A stretch of 59,621 bases of DNA from an uncultured Myxococcales bacterium (GCA_937872925.1 CALMUT010000283.1:1-59621), one strand, 5' to 3'; numbered from the stretch's first letter, positions 17,190-25,876 are shown. Notes: generated from the sequence alone by a model not told the origin. Translations and numbers: made by a program.

Positions 17190-17459
17190 GTGCAGCCCCT
17201 GGTCGAGATCCGCTACTGCCCCAAATGCCGCTGGCTCACCCGCGCCGCCTGGCTGGCGCAAGAGCTCTTGCAGACGTTCCCTGAAGAAATCCGGGTCCTG
17301 CTAACCCCCGCGGACAGCGGCAGCTTCGAAATCCTGCTCGATGGCGCGGTGCTCTTCGATCGCCGAGTTGCAGAGCGCTTTCCGGAACCGAAGGAAGTCA
17401 AGCAAGCCATCCGCGACCGCATCGACCCGACGCGAGACCTCGGTCACAGCGACCGCTGA
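17190..17459 (+). CDS. SelT/SelW/SelH-family (Rdx-type) thioredoxin-like protein
   Basis: 89 residues from GTG 17190. The N-terminal VEIRYCPKCRWLTRAAWLAQ has the CxxC redox motif at the end of strand one, where SelW proteins have CxxC or CxxU. The second half (GSFEILLDGAVLFDR, FPEPKEVKQAIRDRI) matches the Rdx fold. The Cys form means no selenocysteine machinery is needed. Proteins of this family are small cytoplasmic redox proteins of uncertain substrate. It has no clear ribosome site and stands alone between a leftward and another leftward gene. Confidence 0.82.
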   Translation: MQPLVEIRYCPKCRWLTRAAWLAQELLQTFPEEIRVLLTPADSGSFEILLDGAVLFDRRVAERFPEPKEVKQAIRDRIDPTRDLGHSDR

Positions 17460-17468
17460 CGCGCGCCG

Positions 17469-18338
17469 TCAAGTCACAGCAGCGGTGGCCCGTTTGGATA
17501 GACGGTTCACGGTGAAACGCACCACGAGGATCAGTGGCAGCAGCACGAAGATCAGAATGGGCAAGAGCACGCCTGCCATGCGTACCGAACCCACGACGAT
17601 GCCGCCAGTCACGTTGATTGCATCGAGATAGGCACGTTTGCCTGCACGCCGGATGCTGGCGCCGCTGACGGCAACCAGCGGTTGTTCGCGAGTGAAGGTC
17701 GCGGTGATTGTGGCCATGCCAACTTGGTCGTTCAAGTACTTCTGCCGACCCTCGAGCTTTTCGATCTCGCCGCGAACGTCCGCCAAGTGTTTCTCGACCT
17801 TCAGCGTATCTTCTACGGTCGAGGCCTTCTCCAGAAGCGCCAAGTAGCGCTCTTCCAGCTTCTTCTTTGTGCGGAGTCGCGCCCCCAGATCCATGAACTC
17901 TTCGGTGACGTCTTCGCTGCTCACGTTTTCACTGCCAACGTGGGACCCCAGTTTGCGCAAGGCACTGAGCGCACTCTCAAATCGGTCTGCCCGCACGCGG
18001 ATCACGGAGTGAACCCGACCCGGCCCCTCAGAGCCCGACTCTCCCAGCTGCTCCGTGCTGACCACGTAGCCGCCGTGTGCTTTTGCGAGCCCCAGAACGT
18101 CCCGCTGCGCCCCGGCAGGAGACGCCACACTGATACTAAGTTCTGCGCGCTTGATGACCTGACGCGTCGCAGTCGGACCGGGATCATCCGCGGTTGCCTG
18201 GGCCGGGGCAGACGCCGGGGCGGCACCTGCGGGGGACCCTTCGTCCTTATTACAAGCGGCCAGGGCCAACAGCGGCGCACTGATCAGGCACAACGCCGCA
18301 ATTCGACAGACTTTTGCCCAAGGACTTCTGTGCTCCAT
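17469..18338 (-). CDS. DUF4349 lipoprotein
   Basis: 289 residues starting MEHRSPWAKVCRIAAL, with lipobox LALAAC near residue 28. After an Ala/Pro-rich linker comes the DUF4349 core: KRAELSISVASPAGAQRDV, then VVSTEQLGE and IRVRADRFESALSALRKLG. A predicted coiled coil follows, rich in E, K and L (KKKLEERYLALLEKAS to EIEKLEGRQKYL), and then a C-terminal hydrophobic helix (LLPILIFVLLPLILVV). That matches the usual DUF4349 layout. The family is membrane-associated and of unknown function. The gene converges on the SelW-like gene, nine bases apart. Confidence 0.85.
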   Translation of the reverse strand: MEHRSPWAKVCRIAALCLISAPLLALAACNKDEGSPAGAAPASAPAQATADDPGPTATRQVIKRAELSISVASPAGAQRDVLGLAKAHGGYVVSTEQLGESGSEGPGRVHSVIRVRADRFESALSALRKLGSHVGSENVSSEDVTEEFMDLGARLRTKKKLEERYLALLEKASTVEDTLKVEKHLADVRGEIEKLEGRQKYLNDQVGMATITATFTREQPLVAVSGASIRRAGKRAYLDAINVTGGIVVGSVRMAGVLLPILIFVLLPLILVVRFTVNRLSKRATAAVT

Positions 18339-18465
18339 AAGGACACAACGAGGCGTCTCGCTGCAGGCTTACACCCGCGCCCAAGATCGCGCACGCACCG
18401 CCGAACTCGAGCGCCACTGAAGCTCTTGGATTGACGGAGGCCCCGCCCAAGGGCCACCCTGCGTC

Positions 18466-19755
18466 ATGGTCTTCGGAGACAAGCAGGGTGGGGTCCGCTG
18501 TGGCCTGGATCTGGACCGCGTCGTCTTCGATGGCGAAGTCGAGATGCGCAACGCATTGCTCGCGGACAAGCGCTTCCGGACGATCCTGCAGCGTTCGGAA
18601 TCGCCCGCGCTCTCCGCACGACGCCAGCTCTTGCTCAGCGCGCTGCGGCTCTCGGAGAAGCTCTCACCGGAGGTGTTCAAGGCGCTCGCCCATATCCGCG
18701 CCGTGCTTGGCCTGGAGACGCCCATCGAAGTGTTCTGCGTGAGCGGCTCGGAGATCAACGCTTTCGTGGTCCCGCCGGAACGCGGCGTCTTGCTGCTCGG
18801 CATTACCAGCGCGGCACTGGAACAGCTGGACCTCGAGGAGCTTCGCTTCGTCATAGGCCATGAGATCGGACACGTGGTCTTCGACCATTTTCGCCTCTCA
18901 CCTGACGCCTTCTTGGAGGACGACGAGCTCGCGCCGATCCACATCGCAAGATTGTGCGCCTGGATGCGCTACGCCGAACTGACGGCCGATCGCATCGGGC
19001 TGCTGGCCTGCGATGATTTCGATGCTGCGGTGCGCGCTTTTTTCAAATTGACCAGCGGCCTCAGCGGCGCACGGTTTCTGCAACATGCTGCGGAGTGCGC
19101 CACGCAATACGCCGACGTGCAGAGCGAGCACCTGGACAACTCCGAAGACGACTGGTTCTCCACGCATCCCTACAGTCCGCTGCGAATCAAAGCACTGGAC
19201 GCCTACTCGAGGTCCCTCGGCTTCCATGAGATCTGTGGCCGCTCGCAAAGCGAGGCCAAGTTCCACCGTCTGCTGAGCGGCACAAACGAACTCTTGAGCG
19301 AAGCGGCCCTTGAGCGGGAAGTGCGCGCTGTGATGCAAGTGATGGATCCGAGCTTCTTGAGCGACGACTCGGACGTCACACCCGTGGTGCGCGAGTTCCT
19401 GGCGCTGGCCGGGTACGCCGTCGCGTTGGCAGACGGCAAGGTCGTGCGTGGCGAAAAGAAAGCCCTCGGCAAGCTGGTGGGCAAACGCGGAGTGTTGAGC
19501 GCGAAGCAAACACTGATGGAGCTCTCCGAGGAGCAGCATGCAGAAAAGATGGAAGAGCTCGCCCGCACCCTGAAGATGAAGCTGGGGCGCACAGCGCGCC
19601 AGAAAGTGATCGAAGACTTGGTGACAATCGCCCTGGCCGATCATCAGCTGCACAAGGCGGAGGTAGAAACACTGGTGACTGCCGCAGAGCGGCTGGCCGT
19701 CAGCCCCGAAGTCATCGAACACGCGATTGTGCGGCTTTCGGGAACGCTCGATTGA
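18466..19755 (+). CDS. M48-like zinc metallopeptidase with C-terminal TerB-like domain
   Basis: 429 residues. HEIGH at residues 132-136 is the HEXXH zinc motif, and YAELTADRIG around residue 171 supplies the third ligand Glu. Flanking sequence (FVVPPERGVLLLG before it) fits family M48 (Ste24/HtpX-like), but no transmembrane helices are visible, so this form is soluble. From about residue 300 the sequence changes to an all-helical region (FLALAGYAVALADGKVVRGE, LVTIALADHQLHKAE) resembling TerB/tellurite-resistance domains, whose acidic sites bind metal. The protein may cleave cytoplasmic or membrane-associated targets in response to metal or stress. Its TGA shares one base with the ATG of the next gene. 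Confidence 0.83.
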   Translation: MVFGDKQGGVRCGLDLDRVVFDGEVEMRNALLADKRFRTILQRSESPALSARRQLLLSALRLSEKLSPEVFKALAHIRAVLGLETPIEVFCVSGSEINAFVVPPERGVLLLGITSAALEQLDLEELRFVIGHEIGHVVFDHFRLSPDAFLEDDELAPIHIARLCAWMRYAELTADRIGLLACDDFDAAVRAFFKLTSGLSGARFLQHAAECATQYADVQSEHLDNSEDDWFSTHPYSPLRIKALDAYSRSLGFHEICGRSQSEAKFHRLLSGTNELLSEAALEREVRAVMQVMDPSFLSDDSDVTPVVREFLALAGYAVALADGKVVRGEKKALGKLVGKRGVLSAKQTLMELSEEQHAEKMEELARTLKMKLGRTARQKVIEDLVTIALADHQLHKAEVETLVTAAERLAVSPEVIEHAIVRLSGTLD

Positions 19756-20711
19756 TGCAGCGCGGGTACGTTGCACTGACGCTGCTGTGCATCGCCTGCT
19801 CTAAGTCTGCTCCAGAACATCCGGGCCACGGGGACGCCGCTCTCGAAGCCGGGCCAATCCTGGTCGAGGAGCGCACCATCAACGCAGGTGACGTCGAGCT
19901 GTTCGTGCGCCGGCGTGGCCCGAGTAGCGCAAAACAGAGCGTCGTGCTGTTGCACGGCGGCCCCGCTCTTTCGGGCCGCTACATGCGTGCTCTAGAAGAC
20001 CTTGCGACCGCAGACCGCGCAATCATCAGCTTCGATCAGCGTGGGGCGGGCGCTTCAAGCGTCCCGAAGGCCGCGGCGTTTGCCATGGACGACTACGTGG
20101 CGGACGTCGAAGCAGTGCGCAATGCTGAAAACGCGAGCCGCATCGTGCTGCTTGCGCACTCCTGGGGCGGACTCATCGCCTGGGCCTACACGGCGAAACA
20201 CATGAAGAACGTCGAGGCCCTGGTGTTCGTCGGTGCCCTTGCGCCCACCAAACCGCCCAATGACGAAGCCCGCGGGAGGTTGCTGCAGAAAGTCGCAAAG
20301 CTGCAGAGCGCGGGCAAGATCCCCAAGCCGCTACCGGCACCTGTCGGGGACGACTGCATGCCGGCCGTGCTCGCGGTAAGCCCCGCGTATTTCCACGATC
20401 CGGGCTTTGCTCTGCCGGAAGACTTGAAACGCACGACCTGCAATCAGGCCACATCGAACGCCACCAACGAAGCGGTGTTCTTCCCCGGCTACGACTACTC
20501 CACGGCGCTGGCGTACAGCGGGCCGGTGCACATCGCCTTCGGCGAAAGCGACCCGCTCGGTGTTGCCCTGGGACAGCACATACAGGCCGCGCTGAATAAG
20601 ACAGCGGCGTCGCTCCAGGTGATCCCGGCAGCGGGTCACTCGCCCTGGTTTGAGGCGCAGAATACGACTCACGACGGCATCGCGTCGTTTCTCGGGCAAC
20701 CCGCGCCTTGA
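19755..20711 (+). CDS. Alpha/beta-hydrolase lipoprotein, proline-iminopeptidase-like
   Basis: 318 residues from ATG 19755, which overlaps the preceding stop (TGATG). A short signal ends in LLCIAC, a lipobox. The catalytic fold is clear: oxyanion-hole motif VVLLHGGPA, the strand and turn ISFDQRGAGAS, nucleophile elbow LAHSWGG, a candidate acid in GESDPLG, and the His in AAGHSPWF. HGGPA and DQRGAG are typical of proline iminopeptidases and related family S33 enzymes. It probably acts in the periplasm or on the outer surface on small peptides or esters. The one-base overlap suggests joint expression with the M48-TerB protease, hence perhaps a two-step proteolytic function. Confidence 0.85.
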   Translation: MQRGYVALTLLCIACSKSAPEHPGHGDAALEAGPILVEERTINAGDVELFVRRRGPSSAKQSVVLLHGGPALSGRYMRALEDLATADRAIISFDQRGAGASSVPKAAAFAMDDYVADVEAVRNAENASRIVLLAHSWGGLIAWAYTAKHMKNVEALVFVGALAPTKPPNDEARGRLLQKVAKLQSAGKIPKPLPAPVGDDCMPAVLAVSPAYFHDPGFALPEDLKRTTCNQATSNATNEAVFFPGYDYSTALAYSGPVHIAFGESDPLGVALGQHIQAALNKTAASLQVIPAAGHSPWFEAQNTTHDGIASFLGQPAP

Positions 20712-20716
20712 GGGTT

Positions 20717-20735
20717 GCCCAGTTGCCCCCTGGGC
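20717..20735. terminator. Hairpin between convergent genes
   Basis: GCCCAG (20717-20722) pairs with CTGGGC (20730-20735) across a seven-base loop, just after the stop of the hydrolase gene and before the stop of the convergent lamin-tail-domain gene. There is no T run, so this is at best a weak or Rho-assisted terminator. Confidence 0.3.
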
Positions 20736-20769
20736 GCCGCCGGCGCGCCGAGGTCGCTGAGTTCCGCGC

Positions 20770-22527
20770 CTAGCGACGGCGACGACGCGCGAGGGCACCC
20801 GCGCCCAATAGCGCAAGCAACCAGGCACCCTGAGGCGCGTGGGACCCGCGGGGCGTGCGACAGCCGCAGCCGCCGTCGTCCGACGAGCCCGTGCCTTGCG
20901 GCTGGTTGAGATTGCCGGTGCCGCCTGAGTTGCCGCCGAAATTGCCGAAGCCGCCGCTGTTACCGCCGCCCGTGCCCGTGCCCGCGCTGCCGCCCCCAGC
21001 ACCGGCGCCGCCGCCGGTGCCGGCGCCACCGCCTGCTCCAGCGGTGCCGCCTGCGGAGCAGTCGTTGGCCGGGCTCGAAGTGTTCTTTGGTGCGGGCGCG
21101 GTGGAAGTGAAGTCCGCTGCGTTGTCGTCGGTGTCCTGGCAGCCGCCGTTCTTGCGCTGATCACCAGTTTGGATGCTGGGGGCGGGTGCTGCGCCACCAC
21201 CTTCGAATTGCGAAGCGGTCGTGCCGTAGCCCACCAAATCCAGGAGTGAACTGCCACTGCAAGGACTGCCGCTCGCGCCACAACCGTCGAGGGGGGCGCC
21301 AAACGTCAGTGCCACCTTGCCGGCGCTGAAGGACAGATTGCTCTGACCCGTAGCATCCGGGGTGGGCAGCGCCGGAGCAGCAGGGCCGCCGTCGCCAGTG
21401 GGGCCTGGGGCAAGCTGCACCAAGAAGTACTGGCCCACATTCAAGGTCATATTCGGCAGCGCCGTCACATTGAAACCAGTGCCATTGAACGCTCCCGTCG
21501 CCGAGGCATATTGCACGTACGTGCCCGCCAAAGATGCCGGCGCCGTGCCGCGGTTGAAGACCACGACGTAGTCGTTGCTGAACGGCGCGTTGCTACCAGA
21601 GCCACCGAAGGTTTCGGCGATCACCAAGCCCGTTGGAGCCACGCCAGCGTCCGTAGTTCCGCCGCCGGTGCCGCCCGTCGCGCCGCCGGTGCCACCGGTG
21701 CCGCCCGTCGCGCCGCCAGTGCCGCCCGTCGCGCCGCCGGTGCCACCCGTCGCGCCGCCGGTGCCCCCGGTCGCGCCGCCCGTGCCGCCCGTTCCGCTGG
21801 TGCCGCCCGTACCCGCATCTGTGGCGCCGCAGGGTGCGGCCGCTGTTGCCGAGTTGCGCGGAGTAGGCGCAGCAACGTCGAAATCCGAGGCGTTGTCGTC
21901 GGTTTCCGTGCAGCCGCCGGCTTTCCGTTGTCCGCTGTTCGTATTGCTCAGGTTGCCCGTCGCGGCGGAGCCCTCGAACTGCTGAGCCGTTGAACCATAG
22001 CCGACGAAGTCGATGATGTTCGTGGTGGCACACGGCGTCCCTGTTGTGCCGCAGGCGTCGAGGGGCGTCGAGACGAGGGCTACCTTGCCACTGGTACTGC
22101 TGAGATTGACGCTGCCCGTGGCGTCGGCCGTGGGCAACGCCACGCCGGTGCTGCCGCCACTGAGCTGAAGCAAGAAGTACTTACCTGGTTGCACCGTCAC
22201 GTTGGGCAATGCGATTGCGCTGGCAGCCGAGAAGCTGCCGGTATTGGACGCATACTGGAACGACAAACCGTTCAGCGACGCCGCACTCGTGCCGCGGTTG
22301 AAGATCACGACGAAGTCGTTCGTGTAGGGGGCGCCGGAGTTGCCGCCGCCGCCGTACACTTCTGCAATGACGAGCCCGGTCGAGAGCGCCGCTTGCTCGC
22401 TACCGACCGCTTCGTCCGGCGCGGGGGCCGAACAGCCCGGAGTGGTGAGCGTGCCCAACGCGGCGGTGATTCCGAGCAGGCGGGTGCAAGTGCGAATAAG
22501 ACGACGGCGTAGGTTGGTGCTTGCCAT
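20770..22527 (-). CDS. Twin lamin-tail-domain protein with lipobox and MYXO-CTERM tail
   Basis: 585 residues from ATG 22527 (MASTNLRRRLIRTC); the frame extends 20 codons further but without a better signal. The signal peptide ends LTTPGC, a possible lipobox. Two lamin-tail-domain copies are visible. Each begins GLVIAEVYGG or GLVIAETFGG, continues with NDFVVIFNRGT or NDYVVVFNRGT, and ends with a Cys pair and DLVGYG or DFVGYG. They are separated by a GGATGGT repeat linker. After a second Gly-rich linker the protein closes with DDGGCGC, a hydrophobic helix and RRRRR, the MYXO-CTERM pattern. It is expected at the cell surface. Such domains often bind polymers or nucleases' substrates, but no catalytic site is visible. 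Confidence 0.85.
   Translation of the reverse strand: MASTNLRRRLIRTCTRLLGITAALGTLTTPGCSAPAPDEAVGSEQAALSTGLVIAEVYGGGGNSGAPYTNDFVVIFNRGTSAASLNGLSFQYASNTGSFSAASAIALPNVTVQPGKYFLLQLSGGSTGVALPTADATGSVNLSSTSGKVALVSTPLDACGTTGTPCATTNIIDFVGYGSTAQQFEGSAATGNLSNTNSGQRKAGGCTETDDNASDFDVAAPTPRNSATAAAPCGATDAGTGGTSGTGGTGGATGGTGGATGGTGGATGGTGGATGGTGGTGGATGGTGGGTTDAGVAPTGLVIAETFGGSGSNAPFSNDYVVVFNRGTAPASLAGTYVQYASATGAFNGTGFNVTALPNMTLNVGQYFLVQLAPGPTGDGGPAAPALPTPDATGQSNLSFSAGKVALTFGAPLDGCGASGSPCSGSSLLDLVGYGTTASQFEGGGAAPAPSIQTGDQRKNGGCQDTDDNAADFTSTAPAPKNTSSPANDCSAGGTAGAGGGAGTGGGAGAGGGSAGTGTGGGNSGGFGNFGGNSGGTGNLNQPQGTGSSDDGGCGCRTPRGSHAPQGAWLLALLGAGALARRRRR
21661..21800. repeat. 21-bp-period repeat encoding GGATGGT
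   Basis: A degenerate tandem array with about five copies, encoding the Gly/Thr/Ala linker between the two lamin-tail domains of the gene at 20770-22527. Wobble positions vary more than in the array at 5546, which suggests an older expansion. Boundaries are approximate. Confidence 0.75.
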
Positions 22528-22583
22528 AGGGGATCCATAACCCCGCGGAGACGCCAGATCACGCCCTACGCAGTTCGCGACGC

Positions 22584-23489
22584 TCAAAAGCGGTGCGCAA
22601 AGCGACCGCGCAAACCCAGAAAGCCGTAAGATCCTTCATAGAATCCGAGATTGTCGGGGCTGTCCACGGGGACCGTCGCGGTGGCCAAGACCTCAAGGGT
22701 GTCGGTCAAACCGCCGATGAAGATGGGACCGAGCCGGGTCACGTTACGCGGACGCCCGGGCGTGACCATATACTCGACCATGCCGCCAAACTTCCACTTC
22801 CCGGCAGCATCCAAGCCACGCACGTAGCCAAGGCGCGTGCGCATGGCGAAGGGAGGCTCGATCACCGCGCGCATGATCTCTTCGTAGAGCAGAACGTCCG
22901 TGGACGTGTCGAACCACATGGGATGCAGCTCAGCAAACACCGCGCCGCCGAACAGCGGAGCCAGCGGGGTGATCTCAAGTTCGATCACGTTGTAGGTCGA
23001 GCGCTCGTCGGCCTCGCCCAAACTCAAGTCGCTTGCCTCGAAGCGCTCTTGTTTCGGCAGAAGTCTTCGGTTGTACGGATAGGTGTGCCGCACGCCCATC
23101 TGCACGTCCAAAAAAGGCAGATTGGCGCGAAAGGCGACCGCGCCGGCGACAAAGCTGTTCGTCACCACGCTGTAGGCATCGATGCCGAAGAAGTTCCAGA
23201 ACGGCGCTCCCCAGCCGAGGGTCACGTGGGGCCGCACGTAGATCACGCCCACGTCGCTCGCACTGGACACGAAGTACGTATGACGCTCCGACTGCCAGTA
23301 GGAATACTTCTTAGGTGCCGGCGCGACTGGTGCCGCTGACGTCCCTGGTGCATCCGCCGCCGGCGCGGTCTCGCCCGTCGCGATCCCCGCGGGCGCTTTG
23401 CCAGCGGGTTCTGTGGTCTCCGCATGTGCCACCCGCGCCATGGCAAGCGCCGCGCACACACCCGCGCTTGCCCATCTTTGTCGACCCAC
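22584..23489 (-). CDS. Exported protein, probable outer-membrane beta-barrel
   Basis: 301 residues from GTG 23489. The signal peptide ends at VAHAETTE, followed by an Ala/Pro/Gly-rich linker to about residue 60. The rest is rich in aromatic and Gly residues in alternating strands (VGVIYVRPHVTLGWGAPFW, FRANLPFLDVQMGVRHTY) and ends in Phe (GLRGRFAHRF), the usual last residue recognised by the BAM machinery. This favours a beta-barrel. I do not recognise the family. Its stop is 56 bases before the start of the lamin-tail-domain gene on the same strand, so co-transcription is possible. Confidence 0.7.
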   Translation of the reverse strand: MGRQRWASAGVCAALAMARVAHAETTEPAGKAPAGIATGETAPAADAPGTSAAPVAPAPKKYSYWQSERHTYFVSSASDVGVIYVRPHVTLGWGAPFWNFFGIDAYSVVTNSFVAGAVAFRANLPFLDVQMGVRHTYPYNRRLLPKQERFEASDLSLGEADERSTYNVIELEITPLAPLFGGAVFAELHPMWFDTSTDVLLYEEIMRAVIEPPFAMRTRLGYVRGLDAAGKWKFGGMVEYMVTPGRPRNVTRLGPIFIGGLTDTLEVLATATVPVDSPDNLGFYEGSYGFLGLRGRFAHRF

Positions 23490-23633
23490 CCGCGCTGGGT
23501 ACTCGCATTGGCCGGCGCAAGCAATCCATGCGCTCGCGGAATCCGCGCCGAAGGCTCAAAACCCAACGTCAACTACGGCAATAAGCCAGATTCAGAAGGA
23601 GGGAGCGGGTGCGGCGCGCGTGTCGGCGCGGCA

Positions 23634-23906
23634 TCAGAGTCCGAGGTTTTGAGAGCTCTCCGGAAAGAACTCCCACTCGCCGACGGCACGTTGCTTTCGC
23701 GCACGCGCCAGACAGTAGGCATCTAGGGCAACGAGGGCCGACATCAAATAGCCAACGCCGCAGGAGGCGATCACCAGCGCCAAGATCACGATGCCTTTGA
23801 CTTTCTGTCCCAAGAGCACGTGCCCCAAGCCGGGGGCGAAAACCGACAGAACGATCGCAACCAAGTCGTGGGCATCCAGGGGCTGGGCTTCGGGTAACTC
23901 GTACAT
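23634..23906 (-). CDS. Small membrane protein, TM2-like
   Basis: 90 residues. Two adjacent ATGs exist (23909 and 23906). I chose 23906 because AGGAG at 23913-23917 is then six bases away rather than three. Two hydrophobic helices are predicted, about residues 17-34 and 39-60. The turn FAPGLGHVLLGQKVKG resembles the loop of TM2-domain and related proteins (P-G-x-G-x-x-x-x-G). The tail is charged. It is a plausible inner-membrane protein of unknown function. Confidence 0.68.
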   Translation of the reverse strand: MYELPEAQPLDAHDLVAIVLSVFAPGLGHVLLGQKVKGIVILALVIASCGVGYLMSALVALDAYCLARARKQRAVGEWEFFPESSQNLGL

Positions 23907-23912
23907 CATTTT

Positions 23913-23917
23913 CTCCT
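23913..23917 (-). promoter_or_regulatory. Ribosome-binding site that decides a start
   Basis: AGGAG on the minus strand, six bases before the ATG at 23906 and three before the ATG at 23909. The spacing favours the inner ATG of the small membrane protein gene. Confidence 0.6.
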
Positions 23918-23966
23918 GATGTCCGGTATTCGGCCGTCGCCCCCGGTTTATTTCACCGCGCTGTTT

Positions 23967-24644
23967 TCAGTCACCTGGGGGCGGTTTGGGGGCAGGTGTG
24001 CCCGGCGCCAAAGGAGGCGGCACATCCGCGGGGGGCGGCGCAACGCCCGCCGGAGGCGCCGCCTTTGGGGCGGGAGGGCCAGGGGCCGGCACAGGCGCTA
24101 CGGGAGGAGGAGGACCGTACGGGATCGGCTGCGTCCAAGGCGCCGGGCCGTAGCCCGGCGGCGATAGAAAGCGTCGCTTGTCGACTTTGTCGTTGTAGAT
24201 GTTGATTGCATCGAAGTGATAGGGCTGGCCACTCGCGAGCACGACCGTGCCGGATACGTAGCCGGCGAGACCACAAACGGCGGTGCCGAGGGCCAGACTG
24301 TCGTTTGTCGAATCTCGTTCATCGATGGGATCGCGCGTCGCCAGGAAAATGATGCTTGCCGTGAGACACGCGCTGCCAGCGAGCACTAGGAGAAACCCGG
24401 TCACCATGCTCGTCTGGTACTTCTGCGCTGCTTCGAGCGCCTCCGGGTCATCTTCCACGGCGTCCACCAGACCGCCGCCGGCGAATCCGTGCTTGTAAAC
24501 CTTGCCGTCCTTTGCGTACGCCGGTGCGCCTCCTTCCATCACGATGCTCAGGCGTGGGCCAGCGCGCGGGACGTAGCGTGTCGAACATGCACTCGTCAGA
24601 AGCAGGCCCAGGATGACAGCACCTCTACGCATGCTGGGAAGCAT
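23967..24644 (-). CDS. Lipoprotein with Pro-rich C-terminal tail
   Basis: 225 residues from ATG 24644 (MLPSMRRGAVILGLLL); ATG 24632 (MRRGAVILG) is equally good. The lipobox is LLTSAC. The mature domain has a Gly-rich start (YKHFAGGG-like; here HGFAGGGLVD), two hydrophobic segments (TGFLLVLAGSACLTASIIFL and GTAVCGLAGYVSGTVVL), then FDAINIYND. The last 65 residues are an extended Pro/Ala tail. Two transmembrane helices plus a lipid anchor are consistent with an envelope protein whose Pro-rich tail could cross the cell wall. The family is not recognised. It lies directly before the GGDEF-like gene on the same strand. Confidence 0.65.
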   Translation of the reverse strand: MLPSMRRGAVILGLLLTSACSTRYVPRAGPRLSIVMEGGAPAYAKDGKVYKHGFAGGGLVDAVEDDPEALEAAQKYQTSMVTGFLLVLAGSACLTASIIFLATRDPIDERDSTNDSLALGTAVCGLAGYVSGTVVLASGQPYHFDAINIYNDKVDKRRFLSPPGYGPAPWTQPIPYGPPPPVAPVPAPGPPAPKAAPPAGVAPPPADVPPPLAPGTPAPKPPPGD

Positions 24645-24682
24645 GCCATGAACGGCGTAGGCTCGGAACAGCCCCAAAGGCG

Positions 24683-25777
24683 CTAGACGAAGTCGGCGAC
24701 GACGACGCGATTACCGCCGGCTCGCTGGGCCTCATGGAGCGCTCGCCCGGCGCGCGTCAGCCAAGTGTCCGAGGCCTCGCCCGGCACGATCGCCGCAAGC
24801 CCAAAGGACGCCGTTACGTGCAGCTGCCTGCTGCCGACCTCGATGCTGCTTGCTGACAGTGCGTGGCAAAGTTGCTCTGCCCGGGCTGTCATTGCGTCGA
24901 GACGTCCGTCTGGCACGACGATGCCGAAGGCTTCACCGCCATGACGGGCGACGAAGTCCTCTCGCCGTAGAAACTGACGCACGATTACGTCGGCCACTTC
25001 GCGTAGCGTGCGATCGCCAGCGGCGCGACCGAGGCTATCGTTCACTGACGCAAAGTCGTCTACATCCATCACCAACAGGCACGGCTGCGTGTCGAAAAGC
25101 AAACCCAACTCCGCCACACGTGCCAGTTGCTCGTGAAACGCCGCGGCATTGTAGAGCCCCGTCAACGGATCCGTATTCGCCTTTTCGCGCGCCGCGGTGA
25201 GCTGCTGACGCAGGACGCGCACGTGCTCCCGGAGTCGCTTCACCTGGTCATCGCCGCGGCGTTTTCGATGGTCGAGCACTCCGCGCAAGAGGTCCGCCAG
25301 CGCACTGGCCTCGCGTCGCAAGTGATCGGTATCCGGGTCGTTCAGTGCAACCACCAACTGGCCGAGCTGTGACTCCACGCGATGATCGGCATCGCGATCC
25401 TCGCCGAGGGTGTCGCAAGTAATGCGCGTGAGCTCACGGACGGCTTCCCGAAGATTCTCCAGGGAATGCGCCACGTGCTCGTGTTCGTCTTTGCGCTGCT
25501 CGGACACAAAGCGTCGCACCCCGCCCCAGTCGCGAACGACTCCGCTCGCCGGTCCATCCTCGTCTTTAGGTGGTTGACCGAGGGAGAGTCGAGTTGCCCA
25601 GTCCTCGTACTCCTCTTTTGTGTCGGCTGCATCGCGGGCTTCGCTGCCCAATGAGTGTTCCCCCACCTTGCGAAGGACCAGCGTCAGCGTATCCAACGCC
25701 CGATCGAAGTCGTTTTCTTGAACCGGCACACTCGGCCGATCGCTCTTTTTGGGTGGATTCGAACGCCGCCAGAGCAT
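24683..25777 (-). CDS. GGDEF-domain protein with degenerate GGEAF motif
   Basis: 364 residues. The N-terminal 190 residues are charged and helical, with a coiled coil just before the GGDEF domain. That domain begins at NTDPLTGLYNAAAF (about 201). The metal-site Asp is D238 in LLVMDVDDF, and VNDSLGRAAGDRTLRE follows as usual. The signature reads HGGEAFG (GGEAF, 280-284) instead of GG[D/E]EF: the second acidic residue, which helps bind metal, is Ala. The inhibitory RxxD site cannot be placed confidently. Diguanylate cyclase activity is therefore doubtful, and it may bind c-di-GMP or GTP without turnover. No sensory domain is recognised. Confidence 0.85.
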   Translation of the reverse strand: MLWRRSNPPKKSDRPSVPVQENDFDRALDTLTLVLRKVGEHSLGSEARDAADTKEEYEDWATRLSLGQPPKDEDGPASGVVRDWGGVRRFVSEQRKDEHEHVAHSLENLREAVRELTRITCDTLGEDRDADHRVESQLGQLVVALNDPDTDHLRREASALADLLRGVLDHRKRRGDDQVKRLREHVRVLRQQLTAAREKANTDPLTGLYNAAAFHEQLARVAELGLLFDTQPCLLVMDVDDFASVNDSLGRAAGDRTLREVADVIVRQFLRREDFVARHGGEAFGIVVPDGRLDAMTARAEQLCHALSASSIEVGSRQLHVTASFGLAAIVPGEASDTWLTRAGRALHEAQRAGGNRVVVADFV

Positions 25778-25876
25778 GGGATCACACCATGGAACGGCAT
25801 CCGCCCACCAACCTTGAGTCGATGCCCCAACCCCCGCCTGGGACGCGGCTGCGCGGCGCAGCGAAATGGCGCTCTT

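Noticed and set aside
17190..17459. Possible selenoprotein in the SelW-like gene
   Set aside because: The redox motif is CPKC with normal Cys codons and no in-frame TGA.
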